Part shown: in pieces, positions 63,194 through 64,000 of the stretch | Layout: every line of letters begins with the position of its first letter | Position numbering within the stretch: the first letter of the stretch is position 1 | Assembly: GCF_004358025.1 (NCBI RefSeq) | Contig: NZ_SMTL01000002.1 | Span: 124,001-188,000, forward strand | From: Rhizobium deserti | GTDB lineage: Bacteria; Pseudomonadota; Alphaproteobacteria; Rhizobiales; Rhizobiaceae | DNA length: 64,000 nucleotides | Direction of reading: 5' to 3' | Program-made: the position numbers and the translations under genes | Notes under the pieces: model-generated | Databases searched by the model: none | What the model was told of the DNA's origin: nothing | Seen by the model: the letters and a program-made list of their open reading frames with translations, nothing else

Positions 63194-64000
63194 TTAGCTC
63201 TGCTTCGGACGCCACACGATGTCGGCTATGGTCAGCTTGCGCGGAATGATCTTGAGACTGTAGAATTCGTCCGCCAGCGATTGCTGATAGGCGACCGCCT
63301 CGTCCGGAAGCGTCGAAATCGCACCGAGATTGGCGTTGCGGCGAGACAGGGTGACGCGGGTAATCTCCTCCGGCACGCCGGTGATGGAAGCGAGCTGCTT
63401 CACCGTCTGGTCGAAATTCGCCTGCGCCACATTGCCGACATTGCGCAGTTCATCGAGAATTTCGGGGATGAGGTCGCCATTGTCCTGCGTGAAATCCCCA
63501 TTGGCGAGGAAATAGCTCCAGGAGTCCACCACGCCTTCTGCCGTGGTCAGCACCCGCGTCTGCGGGTCGTTCTGCGCAATCGCCGTATAGGGGTCCCAGA
63601 TCGACCAGGCGTCGATAGAGCCGTTCTTGAAGGCGGCCGCGGCATCGGGCGGCGCAAGGTCCAGGGGCGTAACGTCGGCCAGCGACAGCCCGCCCTTGCG
63701 CAACAGCTTCACCGTCACGTTATGGGCACTCGACCCGCGCTTGAAAGCGATCCGCTTGCCCTTCAGATCGGCAAGCGCCTTGATGTCCGAATCCGCGTGG
63801 ACGAGGATGGCCGAACCGGCCGAACTGCCCCGGTAGGTGCCGACGTAAAGCAGGTTCCCCTTGGCGGCCTGGGCAAACAGCGGCGGCACGTCGCCGGTCG
63901 GCCCGAAGTCCAGAGCCCCTGCCCCCAGAGCCTCAAGAAGCGGCGGACCGGACGTGAATTCCGACCAGGTGACGGAGATGCCGCGCGAAGCGAAGCGTTT
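63194..64000 (-). CDS. ssuA: aliphatic sulfonate-binding protein, C-terminal part (5' end outside window)
   Basis: The reading frame is open to the last base, so the visible 268 residues are the mature C-terminal part of a periplasmic protein of about 315 residues. Elements such as [44 protein letters not shown] and [18 protein letters not shown] fit the SsuA/TauA family (NMT1/THI5-like fold). The signal peptide is cut off. It is the first visible gene of ssuA-ssuD-ssuC-ssuB, 35 bases before ssuD. Sulfonate is preferred over taurine because ssuD follows. Confidence 0.9.
   Translation of the reverse strand, partial: KRFASRGISVTWSEFTSGPPLLEALGAGALDFGPTGDVPPLFAQAAKGNLLYVGTYRGSSAGSAILVHADSDIKALADLKGKRIAFKRGSSAHNVTVKLLRKGGLSLADVTPLDLAPPDAAAAFKNGSIDAWSIWDPYTAIAQNDPQTRVLTTAEGVVDSWSYFLANGDFTQDNGDLIPEILDELRNVGNVAQANFDQTVKQLASITGVPEEITRVTLSRRNANLGAISTLPDEAVAYQQSLADEFYSLKIIPRKLTIADIVWRPKQS

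Overview
The window looks like about 64 kb of core chromosome from an alphaproteobacterium, most likely family Rhizobiaceae (Rhizobium, Agrobacterium or Sinorhizobium group). The evidence is high GC, ATG/GTG/TTG starts with GA-rich Shine-Dalgarno sites, a Usg-family protein, class II DAHP synthase, BluB, a malic enzyme fused to a phosphotransacetylase-like domain, a YcjX/YcjF pair, the gor/DUF2059/rpiA/gph/L,D-transpeptidase/fumC neighbourhood, and above all a giant Growth Pole Ring (GPR/RgsE)-type protein, which is typical of polar-growing Rhizobiales. I see no insertion sequence, prophage, CRISPR array, rRNA or tRNA. Nearly all of the sequence is coding, and most long antisense frames are shadows of real genes.

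Layout. 1-2.5 kb: YcjX (cut by the left edge), YcjF and a small secreted protein. 2.5-4.3 kb: folP-folB-folK on the minus strand. 4.4-6.2 kb: a secreted DUF922 putative metalloprotease, a probable small RNA with its own terminator, a [2Fe-2S] ferredoxin and a stand-alone HPt protein. 6.65-13.7 kb: the 2339-residue GPR-like protein, built largely of 11-residue repeats. 13.7-19 kb: an MFS transporter, then an Mla-type lipid transport operon (MlaE-like permease with STAS, MlaF-like ATPase, MlaD-like MCE protein, auxiliary lipoprotein). 19-24.7 kb: a dipeptide epimerase-like enzyme, an MFS transporter, a metallophosphoesterase and malic enzyme. 24.8-30.8 kb: DUF2865 protein, bluB, a cytosolic TolB-like propeller coupled to nadE, a GFA-domain protein and class II DAHP synthase. 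31-40 kb: a TadG-like protein, gor, DUF2059, rpiA, gph, L,D-transpeptidase, fumC. 40-48.6 kb: a diguanylate cyclase, a PPOX flavoprotein, DUF971, moaA, a large chemoreceptor, and an overlapping EamA-mobA-mobB unit. 48.7-53.7 kb: an OmpA-family protein with a long low-complexity region, and a basic amino acid ABC importer (binding protein plus two permeases, no ATPase gene beside them). 53.8-57.9 kb: usg, a TPR-methyltransferase, an unrecognised 568-residue membrane protein, DinB and CopD-like proteins. 57.9-64 kb: a CPA2 cation/proton antiporter divergent from a small Xre regulator, then a sulfonate operon ssuA-ssuD-ssuC-ssuB, with ssuA cut by the right edge.

Functional links. Folate (folP/B/K), NAD (nadE), molybdenum cofactor (moaA, mobA, mobB) and cobalamin (bluB) genes supply cofactors. 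The envelope is served by Mla, L,D-transpeptidase, OmpA and GPR; peptidoglycan growth in Rhizobiales depends on polar growth and L,D-cross-links. The least explained items are the candidate small RNA near 5.2-5.36 kb, the repeat architecture of the GPR-like protein, the 568-residue membrane protein with a possible helix-hairpin-helix segment, and a perfect TTAA-N7-TTAA (CtrA-type) site upstream of usg.
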